Below are positions 30,773-42,256 of a stretch of DNA of 64,000 bases, piece after piece. Each line of letters begins with the position of its first letter. The stretch's first letter is position 1. The position numbers and the translations under genes were made by a program. Source of the stretch: Semisulcospira habei (taxonomy: Eukaryota > Mollusca > Gastropoda > Semisulcospiridae); assembly GCA_036245525.1 (NCBI GenBank), contig BTPG01000004.1, positions 230,388,084-230,452,083 of the forward strand, in the 5' to 3' direction. Below the pieces are notes generated by a model. The model searched no databases and had not been told where the DNA came from. It saw nothing but the letters and a program-made list of their open reading frames with translations.

Positions 30773-31563
30773 AATGATCGTTGTTGTGGCATGTTGTGAC
30801 TGATGATGATGTGTAGTATGACAGGAAATCATTGCGCAGACTGTTTGATGACCGACTAATGATCGTTGTTGTGGCATGTTGTGACTGATGATGATGTGTA
30901 GTATGACATGAAATCATTGCGCAGACTGTTTGATGACCGACTAATGATCGTTGTTGTGGCATGTTGTGACTGATGATGATGTGTAGTATGACATGAAATC
31001 ATTGCGCAGACTGTTTGATGACTGACTAATGATCGTTGTTGTGGCATGTTGTGACTGATGATGATGTGTAGTATGTCATGAAATCATTGCGCAGACTGTT
31101 TGATGACCGACTAATGATCGTTGTTGTGGCATGTTGTGCCGGACTGATGATGATGTGTAGTATGACAGGAAATCATTGCGCAGACTGTTTGATGACCGAC
31201 TAATGATCGTTGTTGTGGCATGTTGTGACCGATGATGATGTGTAGTATGACATGAAATCATTGCGCAGACTGTTTGATGACCGACTAATGATCGTTGTTG
31301 TGGCCCGCATGTTGTGACCGATGATGATGTGTAGTATGACAGGAAATCATTGCGCAGACTGTTTGATGACCGACTAATGATCGTTGTTGTGGCGCATGTT
31401 GTGACTGATGATGATGTGTAGTATGACATGAAATCATTGCGCACATTGTTTGATGACTGACTAATGATCGTTGTTTTGGCATGTTGTGACTGATAATGAT
31501 GTGTAGTATGACATGAAATCATTGCGCACATTGTTTGATGACTGACTAATGATCGTTGTTGTC
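30773..31563. repeat. 85-bp satellite array, right block (about 9 monomers)
   Basis: This continues the left block after the LINE. Monomers near the outer edge are less regular, with short extra bases at one site (GTGGC|ATGTTGTG gains CCG, CCGC or GC-like insertions). This fits decay at an array edge. Confidence 0.96.
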
Positions 31564-32480
31564 TCTGTTTGTTTGTCTATTTTGACAAAGGGTATTTACC
31601 CGAAATATTAATAAATTGTGTTGTAACCGTCTTTTCTAAGCGTGTTCTTTCGTCGTTGGGTACTTCTTTTAATTCTGAAATGAATACTGGACAAATCATA
31701 TTCCACCAGTTGTCACATCAGAATTATTATTATTATTTTTGTTCTTGTTTTGACGAGTTGTCATGGCGATGAGTTTTCATTCACTGAATTGTTGTAACAC
31801 TGACTTTTCATTGACAAGTTGTCGTTCAACAAGTTGTCAGACACCCATTGCATCACGGTGATCTAATTACCGGTATGTAAACAGCACAATATGTTCGCAA
31901 GCCTAAGAAGATGAGAGAGTCGGAGGCTAGACCCTTACATTAGATAAAACTGTTACGGCGAGTTGACTGCTACCCATTTCTAGTTGACCTTATCAGGGGC
32001 GAGTTCATTTGTAGGCGAGTTGACCGTCAGCTAACTGGGTAATGTCCCTTCATTAGAAGCTTCCGCAAAAATGCTGTCTGGTCGTGGGTCGCTCAAAATT
32101 CAACAACCGCGCTTATAAAGTTATATATGGACATCAGTGACTGCATGTAAGTTGTAGTTCAAATAGAAACCTTACTGAATTATCATTACTCATTTTATCC
32201 TTATACACCCTTGTTCTTAGGTCTTCCCTTTGTTGACTGTAGCACCATCGTGGTAGCACATCAGCGTCATCAAATGCCATTAACTTGGGGGTGGTTTTTA
32301 GGCTTCTGTTTGTGTGTGTATAGCTTAAGCTCGTATAAAGGTAGTGTGTGATTGTGTGTGAACAAAACCATCATATTATACGTCCCGAAAAAGAATGCAT
32401 TAGGTCAAGTCTATAACCCATGTCTTTTTCTGGAACTTATGAAGTAGGCAGGAGAAACACGCATGTATACACAAACAAGA
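31564..32480. other. No recognised feature
   Basis: About 900 bp with a TTATTATTATT tract near 31725 and many TTGTCAACT-like words, but no frame or repeat that I can name. Confidence 0.6.
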
Positions 32481-32484
32481 ATAC

Positions 32485-32570
32485 AATACAATACAGTATA
32501 CAATACAACTTTATTGTCTGTTCGAGTCAAAGCACGACAGAAATTTGCCTTTCAGCTCGTCATGAAACAA
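32485..32570 (-). mobile_element. LINE/SINE 3' end with ATTGT-type tail
   Basis: On the minus strand it reads GACAATAAAGTTGTATTGTA and then a repeating ATTGTATT tail. This is a typical 3' terminus of invertebrate LINEs with a short microsatellite tail. No coding part remains. Confidence 0.55.
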
Positions 32571-32599
32571 CAATATAAGACATTAACAAACGCTACAGG

Positions 32600-33450
32600 A
32601 ACATACCAGCGGGGAGCGACAAACTACAGCATGACCTTAAGGTAGCAGAAAGATGGTCAGAGAGGTGGCTGATGCAGTATAATGTGGACAAGTGCAAGAC
32701 TCTGCATGCAGGCCGTAAAAACACTTGTCAGGTTTACACGCTGGGAGGACAAGAACTTGGAGCAGTGGAGGAAGAAAGGGACCTAGGCGTCATCATGCAC
32801 AGGTCACTGTCGGTCAGTCGCCAGTGCAGCGTGGCAGCAAAACGAGCCAACAGAGCAGTGGGGCAGATCATGCGAACAGTTACAGCCAGAACTAGAGAAG
32901 TTATTGTCCCACTCTACAAAACAATTGTACGACCACATTTAGAGTACTGTATCCAAGCATGGCGACCTTACCTCAAAAAAGACATCGCAGAGTTGGAAAA
33001 GGTGCAGAGGAGAGCTACAAGATCGATTACAGGGATTGGTCACCTGCCGTATGAGGAGAGACTGGCCTTTTGAAATTTGCAGAAATTGGAAGAAAGGAGA
33101 GACAGGGGAGATCTCATCGAGACTTTCAAGATCATTAAGGGACTTGAAAAAGTTTCTGCGTACATATTTTTTACTTCATGCCAGTCATCATTTTACCATA
33201 GAGGTCACAGCAGCAAACTGTTCAAAGGGAGGTCCAGACTGAATCTTAGAAAAAACTTTTTTTCCCAAAGAGTTGTGAACCCATGGAATGCTTTGAAACA
33301 AACAATTGTCGAAGCTGAAACTGTCAACCAGTTCAAGAACCGCCATGATAAAGAGACAGTTAAGGGGGTTAAAATAAGTTCTCAAACTTCCTACCCCGTC
33401 GGCCGCGCTCAGTGGCCACTCAGGTAAATTCAGGTAAATTCAGGTAAAAT
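32600..33450 (+). pseudogene. CR1/jockey-like LINE, RT C-terminal fragment
   Basis: This fragment carries the RT thumb and C-terminal region: WLMQYNVDKCKTLHAG, EEERDLGVIMHRSL, VRPHLEYCIQAW and LEKVQRRATRSITG. A stop after YEERLAF (33073) is followed in the same frame by LQKLEERRDRGDLIETF and a final FFSQRVVNPWNAL. The catalytic part is absent, so it is 5' truncated. The 3' tail is a repeated CAGGTAAATT at 33421-33450. It is a dead fragment whose clade call is approximate. Confidence 0.82.
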
Positions 33451-33469
33451 TATCATTGCAGCAATCTAT

Positions 33470-34640
33470 TACAAGCAATCTGTCACAAGATGGGAAGTAA
33501 TGTTAAGTAGATCATACTTATTGCGGCATTATAGACGAGAGTTCAAAATCGAGACAGCAGTTGGAATAAAAGACTTCTTAAAAACATTCTTTTTGGCAAG
33601 TGGCATGTTGAAACGTCTGCCTGATGGTAGCATTTGAAACTGATCAGATAGTGGGTGACGAGGATCATTGACAATGCTAGCAGCTATCCTTCGGACAGCT
33701 CTATGGTACAGATCATCTACTGGGTACTGTCCTTGGCCAATGATCTTCTCAGCTGTTCTGACGATACGTGACAGTCTGCCCCTTTTTTTTTATACTGAGG
33801 TTCCCATACCAAGCAGTGATGTTAAAAGTCAGTATGCTTTCAATCAGGCTTCTATAAACGGATTCTAAAACCTTGGAACTGACATCAAAACTTCTCAGTT
33901 TCCTAAGAAGGTACAGACGCTGGTTTGCTTTTTTCACAAACAGATCGGTGTTTCCAGTAAAGGACAGCCCACTATCCACGACTGTGCCAAGGTATTTAAA
34001 TTCAGTGACCACCTCTACAGGTTGATTATTAATTGAGACAGGCACAATAATGTCATCAACTTTCCTGTCATCAATGACGAGTTCCTTGGTTTTCTGTACA
34101 TTCATTTCCAGAAAACTGTCTTTGCACCATGACTCTAATACTGCTATCTGTGCAAAGTACTCAGCCAGACTGTCTTCTTTTTGTAGTAGGCGTACAAAGG
34201 CCATGTCGTCTGAGAACTTTAAGAGACGAGAAGTGGCAGTGTGACAACGCATATGGTCTGTGTATATAGAAAACAATGTCGGAGAGAGGACACAACCTTG
34301 AGGGCAGCCTGAATTTAACACCATTTGGTCAGACAGACTGCCGTGTACATTTACGCGTTGTGGCCTGTAATTCAAAAAGTCTCGCACCCACAGAATAATG
34401 TTTGTGTTCACATTAAAGTCCATCATATGCTGCAAAAGCATCGGTGGTTCAACAGTATTAAAAGCATTAGAAAAGTCAATAAAAAGAATTCTCACATGTG
34501 CTTTTGATTTTTCAAGATGTTGAAATACAAGATTGTACAGAGTAAGGCATGCATCCTCCACACCCCTATAATTTTTGTAAGCAAATTGGAATGGATCCAG
34601 GAGGTGCACTACTAAATGTGGTCGGGTAAATACCCTGATT
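33470..34640 (-). pseudogene. Rex1/Babar-like LINE reverse transcriptase fragment
   Basis: The frame shows PFQFAYKNYRGVEDACL, ILFIDFSNAFNTV, SGCPQGCVLSPTLF and a catalytic box LKFSDDMAF in place of the usual FADD. FKYLGTVVDSGLSF and the thumb follow. Beyond the ORF end (33749) a frame change leads to a C-terminal LPSGRRFNMPL-type segment near 33.6 kb, typical of Rex1 elements. The endonuclease is missing. The Ala-to-Ser change in the catalytic box may be tolerated or may be decay. Confidence 0.85.
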
Positions 34641-35257
34641 TCCCACAGTAGATGCACAAGACAATACACAACAATGTAACAGTGTATACAGTGTACTTGC
34701 GTAGTATAAATTTTGTAACACACTTAGTGCCGATTCTGGGGATTTGGTGTGGTATAAATGCGCATTATTATAATTATATGACTATTATTGTTATTAACTG
34801 TGCATGCAAAATATCTGGTAAGAATAAGAAAAAAAATGACCTAGTAAAATGCGGATCAACCGGTTTTCATGGAAAGACCATTATTTCGTCAATATGTAGT
34901 CTAATAAGAAATTCCCCATAACTGCCTTGAGATAATCGTAATAGAGAAAATATCCTAAAATTTCTAGTTTGTCTACCCACAAACATGAGCTTTAGTCACT
35001 GTCACAAACACACACACACTGTTTGCCGAAAGTTCAATTATGGACAGACATCCTTCAAAGAAAAATCTAGATAAAAAAGAAGCATCCAATCATTTAGCTC
35101 TTTGGGTGTCGATAGCCTTGGTAGTCACAATAATTTCTGCAGGACCAAAAGTAAAACATTGCAACTAAAGCCGCTGCTGACATCCAATCATTTAGCTCTT
35201 TGGGTGTCGGTTGCCATGTTAGTCGCAATGATTTCTGCAGGACTAAATCTCTCTTCT
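34641..35257. other. Unassigned; contains a 98-bp spaced direct duplication
   Basis: About 67 bp beginning CATCCAATCATTTAGCTCTT occur at 35085 and again at 35183 with a few differences. The remainder has no recognised frame or repeat. Confidence 0.55.
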
Positions 35258-35977
35258 CTCTCTTGGCTTGACTTCGCGAACGAAGATTTTATAGGAGTTG
35301 CCCACGACGTCTGCAGGCTTGTTCGTGGCTGCGGAGGCCAATCCGAGACAGGCAGGTTCGACCGCAGTGGCTGCAGGGGAAGGTATGGCCAGGGTTCTGA
35401 GTTGCGGCATCTCTGTTTTTTCTCCTGAGCCGCTTGTCCTTAAGGCTAGCTCTGTGAGAGTCCTCAAAGGAGACATCATCATCATCAGTCCCTTGCCCGA
35501 ACTGGGCGTTGGGGGGACTGAAAGGCAGCAGCAACAGACAGTGCTCTCCACTGAGTTCTATTTTGGGCGGTGGCAAGCAAGTCTGGCATCTCGAGTTCGG
35601 TCCATTCTTTTATGTTTGCGACCCAACTCTTTCTCTGACGACCTCGCCGACGACTTCCTTCGACAGCTGCCTTGTAAATGGTGGAGCGCCAGGTGTCACG
35701 GTCCGCAGCAAGCGAAGACCACTGGTGGTGGTCGATTTGGCAGGCACTAAGTGACTTCTTGAGACAGTCTTTGTATCTCTTCAGTGGTGCCCCTCTGTCA
35801 CGGTGTCCAGTAGCAAGCTCGCCGAACAGGGTGATCTTTGGTAGGCGATGATCCTCCATCCTGGAGACATGCCCCGCCCAGCGGAGCTGTGTCCGCAGCA
35901 GCAAAGCCTCGATGCTCACAGTTTCGGCCTGTTCAAGGACCTCGACGTTGGTGACATAGTCACTCCAGTGAATGCTG
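35258..35977 (-). mobile_element. LINE family B, 5'-truncated copy with nested insertion
   Basis: The reverse strand matches the 3' 530 bp or so of LINE B, from about the HWSDYVTN region to the terminal hairpin. It is interrupted at 35476-35661 by another LINE's tail. The reading frames therefore join unrelated pieces, and the 144-residue frame at 35485-35919 is a chimera. Confidence 0.88.
35476..35661 (-). mobile_element. RTE-like LINE 3' end nested in LINE B
   Basis: On the minus strand it encodes GRQRKSWVANIKEWT and ends with a TGATGATGATGA tail. GACA flanks both sides (35472-35475 and 35662-35665), in agreement with a small target duplication. Only the last 186 bp of the source element are present. 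Confidence 0.8.
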
Positions 35978-36054
35978 AGGATTCATACAATGTATGCAGT
36001 ATTAGTATTTTCCGGTGTTAACATTTAACACGTCTTCACAACAGAATCTTTAAG

Positions 36055-36333
36055 TTAACCCTCCTAACCCCATGACCACATTTCCAAACTTTTGGAGGCG
36101 TTGTCAGTGAATATGTACCAGATGTAGTAGATGGATTGATCATGATCTTTTCCATACTTTTGGATGCGTTGTCAATGGCTATGTACCAGTTTTAGTAGAT
36201 GATTGATCATGACAATCTAAGGGTAGTGACAGATGAGCTTGGAGCCTTCGGGCGACAAACTCGCTGGCACTACCCTTGAACTATCATGATCAATCCATCT
36301 CCTGCTGCAGGGTCCCGGGGCTAAATGAGTTAA
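36055..36333. mobile_element. TTAA-flanked hairpin MITE
   Basis: Its left end is TTAACCCTCCTAACCCC and its right end GGGGCTAAATGAGTTAA. The core arms GATTGATCATGAC...AAGGGTAGTG (36200-36236) and their inverse (36263-36296) form the family hairpin. A piece of the left arm is duplicated in tandem (36090-36150 and 36152-36210). Confidence 0.82.
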
Positions 36334-36360
36334 ACTGTTGAAACTTATTGAAACAGGGGG

Positions 36361-36430
36361 AGCTGCGGGGCTCGGTGGTAGAGTGTTCTCTTGTCCAGGA
36401 TGTCGCGGGTTTGTATACAGCTGGCGTAAA
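36361..36430 (+). mobile_element. tRNA-derived SINE head
   Basis: GGGGCTCGGTGGTAGAGTGT resembles a tRNA D-arm with an A box, and CGCGGGTTTGTATACAG resembles a B box about 40 bases later. It is not a functional tRNA, because the acceptor and anticodon stems are not complete. It fits the 5' head of a SINE. Confidence 0.55.
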
Positions 36431-36654
36431 AATTTGTTCAGGCCCTATTGGGTGGCCCGTTTTTTTTAAATCACCTTCGTTGTGGACAAAAGATGTTCAG
36501 ACTTAAACGTGTAATTTTGTGTGTGTGTTTACAACAGATGATTGTGGTATTTATGTATTGCGTATCATCATGGAACTGTGTGACTTCATAACAGAGGCAG
36601 CTAGGGCAGCAGAACAAAGGTAATTTGAAACTGTGGATGTGATCCAACTGCGCT

Positions 36655-37250
36655 TGTAATTTTTGGCTCATGTGCGAAGCAAGTGTGAGTCTGTGTTTTG
36701 GGCCAGTGGTCGTCTGGCGTCGTCCGTATTAAACTGTAACGTTGGCATTTGCTCGGAGACTATTCAAGCCACAGTCTTCAAACTTGGCCCAAGGATACTT
36801 TGTGGCAGGACCTTTCCGAACATACCAATTTGAGTGACCAAACTTGCTACAGAGATACCTGATGGGAAGACCCATGCATACTAATTTGGCTGATTCCTTG
36901 GAAATGTCAAGGGTCACAAGAGCTCAGGAAATAAGTTGAAAATAGTCATTTTGACAAAATATTTTTTTTCTCAAATACTATTCACAACTTCAAACCCAAA
37001 TTTGGTACAGAGATACCTAATGGTAAGACTTATCTATGCATACTAATTTGGATAACCCTTTGGAAAGGTCAAGGGTCACAGGCTGGCAAATGTGTGTAAA
37101 ATGCCAATTTTGATAATATTGTAGGTATTAACAACATTTTTGCAAAATTTTCAATCAAATTTGGCACATAGGTAGCTGAAGACAAGATCTTCCTGTGCAT
37201 ATTAATTTAGTCGACTCATTGCAAAGGTCAAGGGTCAGGGGGGGGGGGAG
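36655..37250. repeat. Dispersed repeat, copy 1 (AAGGTCAAGGGTCA type)
   Basis: It starts TTTTGGCTCATGTGCGAAGC and includes AAACTTGGCCCAAGGATACT, GCATACTAATTTGG and AAGGTCAAGGGTCA. The later half repeats diverged versions of the same segment three times. It has no long frame. A second copy is at 37750. Confidence 0.7.
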
Positions 37251-37558
37251 GGTTGGCAGATATGTAAAAAAATACATTTTGAGAAAACATGGATTTAGCT
37301 GGTGCGGAAGCCAGCCCTTTACTTATTGTCACAAAGGTCACACATATGTGTATCTGTCATCCACGTGAGCCTTAATGGCTTTGCCTTTCTTGTGTACTGG
37401 AGGGTTCATATGAAACAAGGTTGCATAAAGCTCTTGTATTTATTACATGTTGCATTTCCGTCCTGTGTGATGTACTACTACTAGTGTTGTGTTTTGTGTT
37501 GACCAGGCACCTTGATTTGAGCTGAACTGAGGCTTCTGGGCACTACTGTGGACACAAG

Positions 37559-37649
37559 ATGGAGTCACATGACTCGCTGGTGACAGCAGACGTGAAGATA
37601 GAGATTGATGTGGCAGAGGAATATGAGACTTGCATAAAGCAAAAATATA
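37559..37649 (+). CDS. Possible first coding exon of zinc-finger gene
   Basis: The 30-codon frame begins MESHDSLVTADVKIEIDVAE. Acidic KIEI-type starts are usual in invertebrate multi-finger genes. A donor-like GTAATA follows at 37650. The exon would end one base into a codon, and the large exon at 57665 begins with two bases that complete a codon, so the phases agree. A pyrimidine-rich TTTGTGTTGACCAG at about 37490-37504 could be an acceptor for a leader intron. The implied 20-kb intron is full of transposons. The link to the finger exon is inference. Confidence 0.4.
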
Positions 37650-37749
37650 GTAATAGTACGTACACACTCATGTATACAGCAAATCTTTTTATGCAAACAT
37701 TTACTTTTACTTACTTTCAGCTTATATGTTGTTTTGGTTTTTGCATGTG

Positions 37750-38160
37750 CATGGTTTTTGGCTCACGTGCAAAGCAAAAGCGAGTCTAAGTTATTGGCCA
37801 GTGGTCTTCTGTCCTCTGTGGTAAACTTTAACGTCATTTTCTCAGAAACTATTCAAGCTACTCTCTTTAAACTAGGCCTAAGGATACTTTGTGGCAAGGC
37901 CTTTCTAAACATATCAGTTTCAGTGACCTCTCACAAAGGTCATTGTCAAAGGGGATCAGGAAATATATCAAAATAGCTATATTTGGACATTTTTTTTCTC
38001 AAATACTATTCACAACTTAAAACCCAAACTTGTTACAAGATACCTGATAGTAAGACCTATCTATGCATACTAATTTGGATGAACCCTCGGAAAGGTTAAG
38101 GGTCATAATAGCACAGGAAATAGGTGAAAAATAGCTATATTTTGACAAGAAATGTTTGGC
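37750..38160. repeat. Dispersed repeat, copy 2
   Basis: TTTTTGGCTCACGTGCAAAGC starts the copy, and CTATTCAAGC, AAGGATACTTTGTGGCA and TATGCATACTAATTTGGAT match copy 1 at 36.66-37.08 kb in the same order. Only non-coding sequence is shared. Confidence 0.7.
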
Positions 38161-38669
38161 TGCGTTCAGATTCGACTGAATCCACCAGCAAAGTGCGCAC
38201 TGCATGTTAAACGCGTTTATTTGCTGTGACGTCAGCCATTATACTATTATGGGATATGACATCCTTCTGCTTTGACTTTCGATTTTGTGGAAAACAATGC
38301 TCAACACCACACACCAAAAGATATGTCTGGTTCCAGATCGGCCATATACCCAAAGTTTCATGACACAGATCTAGATTTGGTTTTCGTCGCTCATTTCTTT
38401 GTGTATTTTGAGCACGTTTCCACTTTGGTAAGCTGGCCATGTACTGCTCTCATCAGTCGACAAACCCCGGCTGACCACATACCCTCACTTTGTGGCTTTA
38501 CCTTTTTGTTGGTATTTATTTTTGTTGATATTTACTGTGTTCCTGAGGGTCATTTAATATATCCATATTTTCCAGTGTGTATGTTATTTCGCATCCTGTT
38601 GCTTGTTAGATGTTAGACTGCTTACTGTTGTTATCAGTTATTAAGCTGCTGTTTTGCTGTCCATAGTGG

Positions 38670-38880
38670 ATTTTTCTCTTTTTTGTGGTAGATTATTATG
38701 GCGTTGTTTTGCCATTCACTGCAGTTCTTTGGTTGGTTCTTGATGATAGATTATTCTGGGTTTTTTTATGTGATAGATTATTCTGGCATTTTTGTTTACG
38801 TGATAGATTATTCTGGCATTTTTTTTTTTACGTGATAGATTATTCTGGCATTGTTTTGACGTTCATTGCGTTGTTATGAG
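38670..38880. repeat. Minisatellite, about 5 units of 30-45 bp
   Basis: The words GTGATAGATTATTCTGGCATTTT recur with variable T runs. A further unit lies at 41800 (AGATTATTCTAGCATTGTTT), on the far side of the L2-like LINE, so the LINE lies within or next to this array. Confidence 0.7.
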
Positions 38881-39029
38881 AGGGCATGTATAGTTATTTT
38901 TTCCCCTCCGGCTAACATTGGTTCATCCTAAATAATAATAATAATAATTACGGTATTTATAATGCGCTTATCTTATAATAATTATAACTCTAAGCGCGCA
39001 CTCACAACTCACGCACGCATGCGCACGCT

Positions 39030-41706
39030 TTAGACAATGACGCACATACCACAAATAGTGAAATACATTAGGACAGTCAGCTTGGGGTGGGGAGTGTGGT
39101 GGTATAGTGCTAGAACTGTTGAAAGAGGTGAGTTTTGAGGGCGGACTGGAAGGAGGAGAGAGAGTGTTTCTGACGGAGAGAGAGTGTTCCAGGTGGATGG
39201 ACCATGGACGGAGAAGGAGTGGGGGCCGAAAGTGCTGAGTTTGGTGTGGGGGATGTCGAGGCGGAGAGGGTCGGAGGCGGAGCGGGGAGGAGTGTAGGGG
39301 TGAAGTAAGTTGAGAGATAGGCAGGAGCGCAGTTGTTCAGGGATTTGTAGCAGATAGACAGAATCTTGTATTGGATGCGTTGTGGGATGGGAAGCCAGTG
39401 AAGGAGCTTGAGCAGGGGAGTGATGTGGTCGGATTTTTTCTTTCTGAGGACGAGGCGGGCAGCATTGTTCTGGACGCGCTGGAGAGTGAAAGTGGTGGAG
39501 TGATGGAGGCCGGAAAGGAGAGAGTTGCAGTAGTCGATTGCGAGATAGGATGAGAGAGACAGCAAGTTTGGTGGCAGCTTCGGTAGTGAGGTATTTTCTG
39601 ATCTGACTGATGCGGCGGAGGTGGAAGTAGCATGCCTGGGCCGTGGCGGAGACGAAGCTGGTCATGGAAAGAGATGAATCGAGGATAACGCCGAGGTTTT
39701 TGGCCGAGTCAGAGAGGGAGATGGGAGTGCTGTCGAGTTGAAGGTGGAGAGAGGGAGTGAGCTGGGAAAGTTTCTGGCGAGTGCCTACCAGCATGGCTTC
39801 CGTTTTGTCGTCATTCAGTTTAAGCTTGTTTGCTGTCATCCAGTTTTTCACGTCTTCGTAGCACTAGCAGTCAGCCGTGTGAGTCCGTAGTGACTGAGTG
39901 TTGTCGAGTTTGTCTTTGTCTGCCCCACCCGGGTCTGCCCTGGGGGACTTGGGTGGGGTTAGGTATTTTTTAGTTCCCAGGGTCACCCTGGTCAGCCCCA
40001 CAGGGTGGGTTTATCTCTCTATTCTGGGGCATGTGTTTCTGTCTACCCTTTGTCCATTCACCTGTATTTGCCATTTTAAAACTCTCCCTACTGTCTGCAC
40101 TGCCTGTAGCTCTTGATATTGGATGTGTGTTGCTAAATGGTCTTAGCTTTATTTAGGCCCATGTGTTAGGTTTATTTAATGTATTTGACCGGCTGGCGAC
40201 ATACATTCAATGTTCTGTTTAGTTTTTTTTTTTTTTTCACAAGCAGTGCAGGCACGTCCTGAGAAAGCCTTGTTGCTGTCGGGACGTTAAGCAATGTACA
40301 ATCAATCAATTGTCTTTGTCTAGTAGTTGTGAGTTGTCAGCGTAGAGATGGTGGTTTATGTGGTGAGACTGGATGATGTTGGACAGGGGAGAGGTGTAGA
40401 GTGTGAAAAGGACCAGGCCCAGGATGGACCCCTGTGGAACTCTGCAAGAGAGCCTGACTGGGTTGGAGGAGATGCCGTCGATGGTGACAGACTGCTGTCT
40501 ATCGGAGAGGTAGGAGAGAAACCAGGAGTGAGCAGAGTCAGTGATGCCAAAGGAGTGGTGAAGGCGGTAGAGGAGGATAGAGTGGTCTATAGTGTCGAAG
40601 GCAGCAGAGAGGTCGAGTAGCGTAAGAAGGGAGATGTTGCCCGAGTCGGTGGAGAGAAGCAGGTCGTTTAAGATATGTAGAAGGGCTGTTTCAGTGCTGT
40701 GATGTTTGCGATAGGCAGACTGGAAAGGACTGAGGAGGTTGTTGTCGGCGAGGTGGAGGTTGAGCTGGTTGAGAATGACCTTCTCAAGAAGCTTGGACAG
40801 GAAAGAGAGATTGGAGACTGGGCAATAGTTTTTGAGTTCGTTTGGGTCGAGGTTGTGTTTTTTTAGGAGAGGACGGACGATGGCGGACTTGAAGATATCA
40901 GGGACGGAGCCGTTTTCTAGAGATGTGTTGATGATGTCGGTAATGAAGGGCAGAAGTTTTGGAAGGCCGTCCCGGTAGAGAGAAGCTGGGAGAGGGTCTA
41001 GTTCGCAGGTTTTGAGAGGCATGGACTTTATGGTCTTGAGGACTTCATCCTGAGAGACAGGCCGGAAGGACGAGAGGGGGGTGTCGGGCGGGCAAGGCGG
41101 AGAAGGCAAAGTGTCGAGTGTGTTGCGCAGAGTTTGGATTTTGTCGGAAAATAGGTGGAAAAAAGCGGACGGGAGTTCTTCTTTGCTGTGTGTGATGGGG
41201 AGAGGAGAGTCTTTAGAAATGCCTAGGAGTGTGTTCATGGTAGCGTAGAGGGTTTTGGAAGAAGTGGATTCCAGGATTTTGTTTTGGAGGTGTTTACGTT
41301 TGGAGTCGGAAATCATTCTGCAGACTTTAGATCTAGTTGTTTGGAAGATTTGTCTGTGAACGGTGAGGTCATATGAGAGCCAGCGGCGTTCCGCTTGTCG
41401 GCGCTCGCGCTTGGCCTCAGCTATGTCGTCAGTGAGCCAGGGGGAGGGGGGTCGGTTGGGTATGGAGCAGGTGGTGATAGGTGCATGGGTGTCTAGAAGT
41501 TTTCGAAGAGAGGAGTCGAAATGGGATGCAAGATCAGTGGAGGAGGCGGGGTCCAGGAGAAGGTTGACAACTTCGTCGAAGAAGCACTCTCGGTTGACAG
41601 ATTTTAGTTTTCGACGAGAGACAAGGAACTTGGTTTTTTTTTTTGGGGGGAGGTAGGTTGAGGGAGACGAGAATAGCGAGGTGGTCAGAGGGAAAGGACT
41701 GTGCAT
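39030..41706 (-). pseudogene. L2-like LINE reverse transcriptase ORF
   Basis: The first part (41706-40322) covers the RT palm and fingers: KNYCPVSNLSFLSKLLEKV, SPFQSAYRKHHSTETALL, TLLDLSAAFDTIDHSIL and RVPQGSILG, with LYADNSQLL as a degenerate catalytic box (Asp to Asn at the second position of the DD pair). The second part (39851-39030) is the thumb and C-terminus (KNWMTANKLKLNDDKTEAM). The copy therefore carries a lesion in the catalytic pair as well as the SINE. Two short frame changes occur near 41.6 and 39.55 kb. It is not functional. Confidence 0.88.
39922..40309 (+). mobile_element. SINE-like element, copy 1
   Basis: The 388-bp element begins CCCCACCCGGGTCTGCCCTG and ends GACGTTAAGCAATGTACAATC with an AATC tail. 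TTGTCTTTGTCT flanks it on both sides (39910-39921, 40310-40321). It has no coding frame. No clear pol III boxes were identified, so SINE status rests on size, tail, copies and target duplication. Confidence 0.88.
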
Positions 41707-41735
41707 CTTTGAAGACCTTGTGTGAACACATTATA

Positions 41736-42255
41736 TGACGTCTCTAGGAAATGGGTTGCAAGTATCCAAACGGCCACATTCTGTTGCTCATGTAGCAATG
41801 GTAGATTATTCTAGCATTGTTTTGTTTGGGAGGGGGTCTGGATGTGTAGTTTTCTGTTCCCTGCGGTTTAGTTTGGTTTGTCATGTTAAATAACAGTGTG
41901 ACTTTGAGACGTTCTTTAAACACATTTAAAGAGGAGAGAGAGCGAACGGAGTTGATTAGAAAAACAAAAACAAAAAAGAACGTACAAATGATGCAGTTTT
42001 CTTAAATTAAATTTTCGACCCTTTATTGTGCCGAGATAGGGGTCTGTGTACCCTCTAAACTTGATGCCTGGGGGTCTACAGATGTTTTAAGCTGTTGTAA
42101 AAACAGAAGCCCTGGGTATAGAAATGGTGTAGAAATGGTCATTTTTAGGTCGTTTTCGACTAAAATGGAACCTATGTGGAAACGTTTTGATACCATGCAA
42201 TTTTTTTACAGTACCCCTTGCCTACCCCACCCTTCCACCCGCTCACCCCTACCCA
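41736..42255. other. No recognised feature
   Basis: This is AT-rich sequence with one diverged minisatellite unit near 41800 and no long frame. Confidence 0.55.
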
Positions 42256-42256
42256 T

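Larger units (their letters stand above)
38930..41735 (-). mobile_element. L2-like LINE, 5' truncated, interrupted by a SINE
   Basis: The minus-strand element starts inside the endonuclease end (FPSDHLAILVSLN) at 41735 and runs to an ATT-repeat tail near 38930. Its 3' segment is shared with the copy ending at 18581. A SINE sits at 39922-40309 with a 12-bp target duplication. Without the SINE and a few frame changes, the rest of the RT ORF is almost complete. Confidence 0.9.

Noticed and set aside
23357..31563. CRISPR-like array of regular repeats
   Set aside because: The units are contiguous with no unique spacers, no cas genes are near and the context is eukaryotic. It is a satellite.
35485..35919. 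A single 144-residue LINE C-terminal protein
   Set aside because: The frame runs from LINE B into a nested RTE-like tail and is a chimera.
36361..36430. Functional tRNA gene
   Set aside because: D-arm and T-arm-like words are present, but the acceptor and anticodon stems do not pair. A SINE head fits better.
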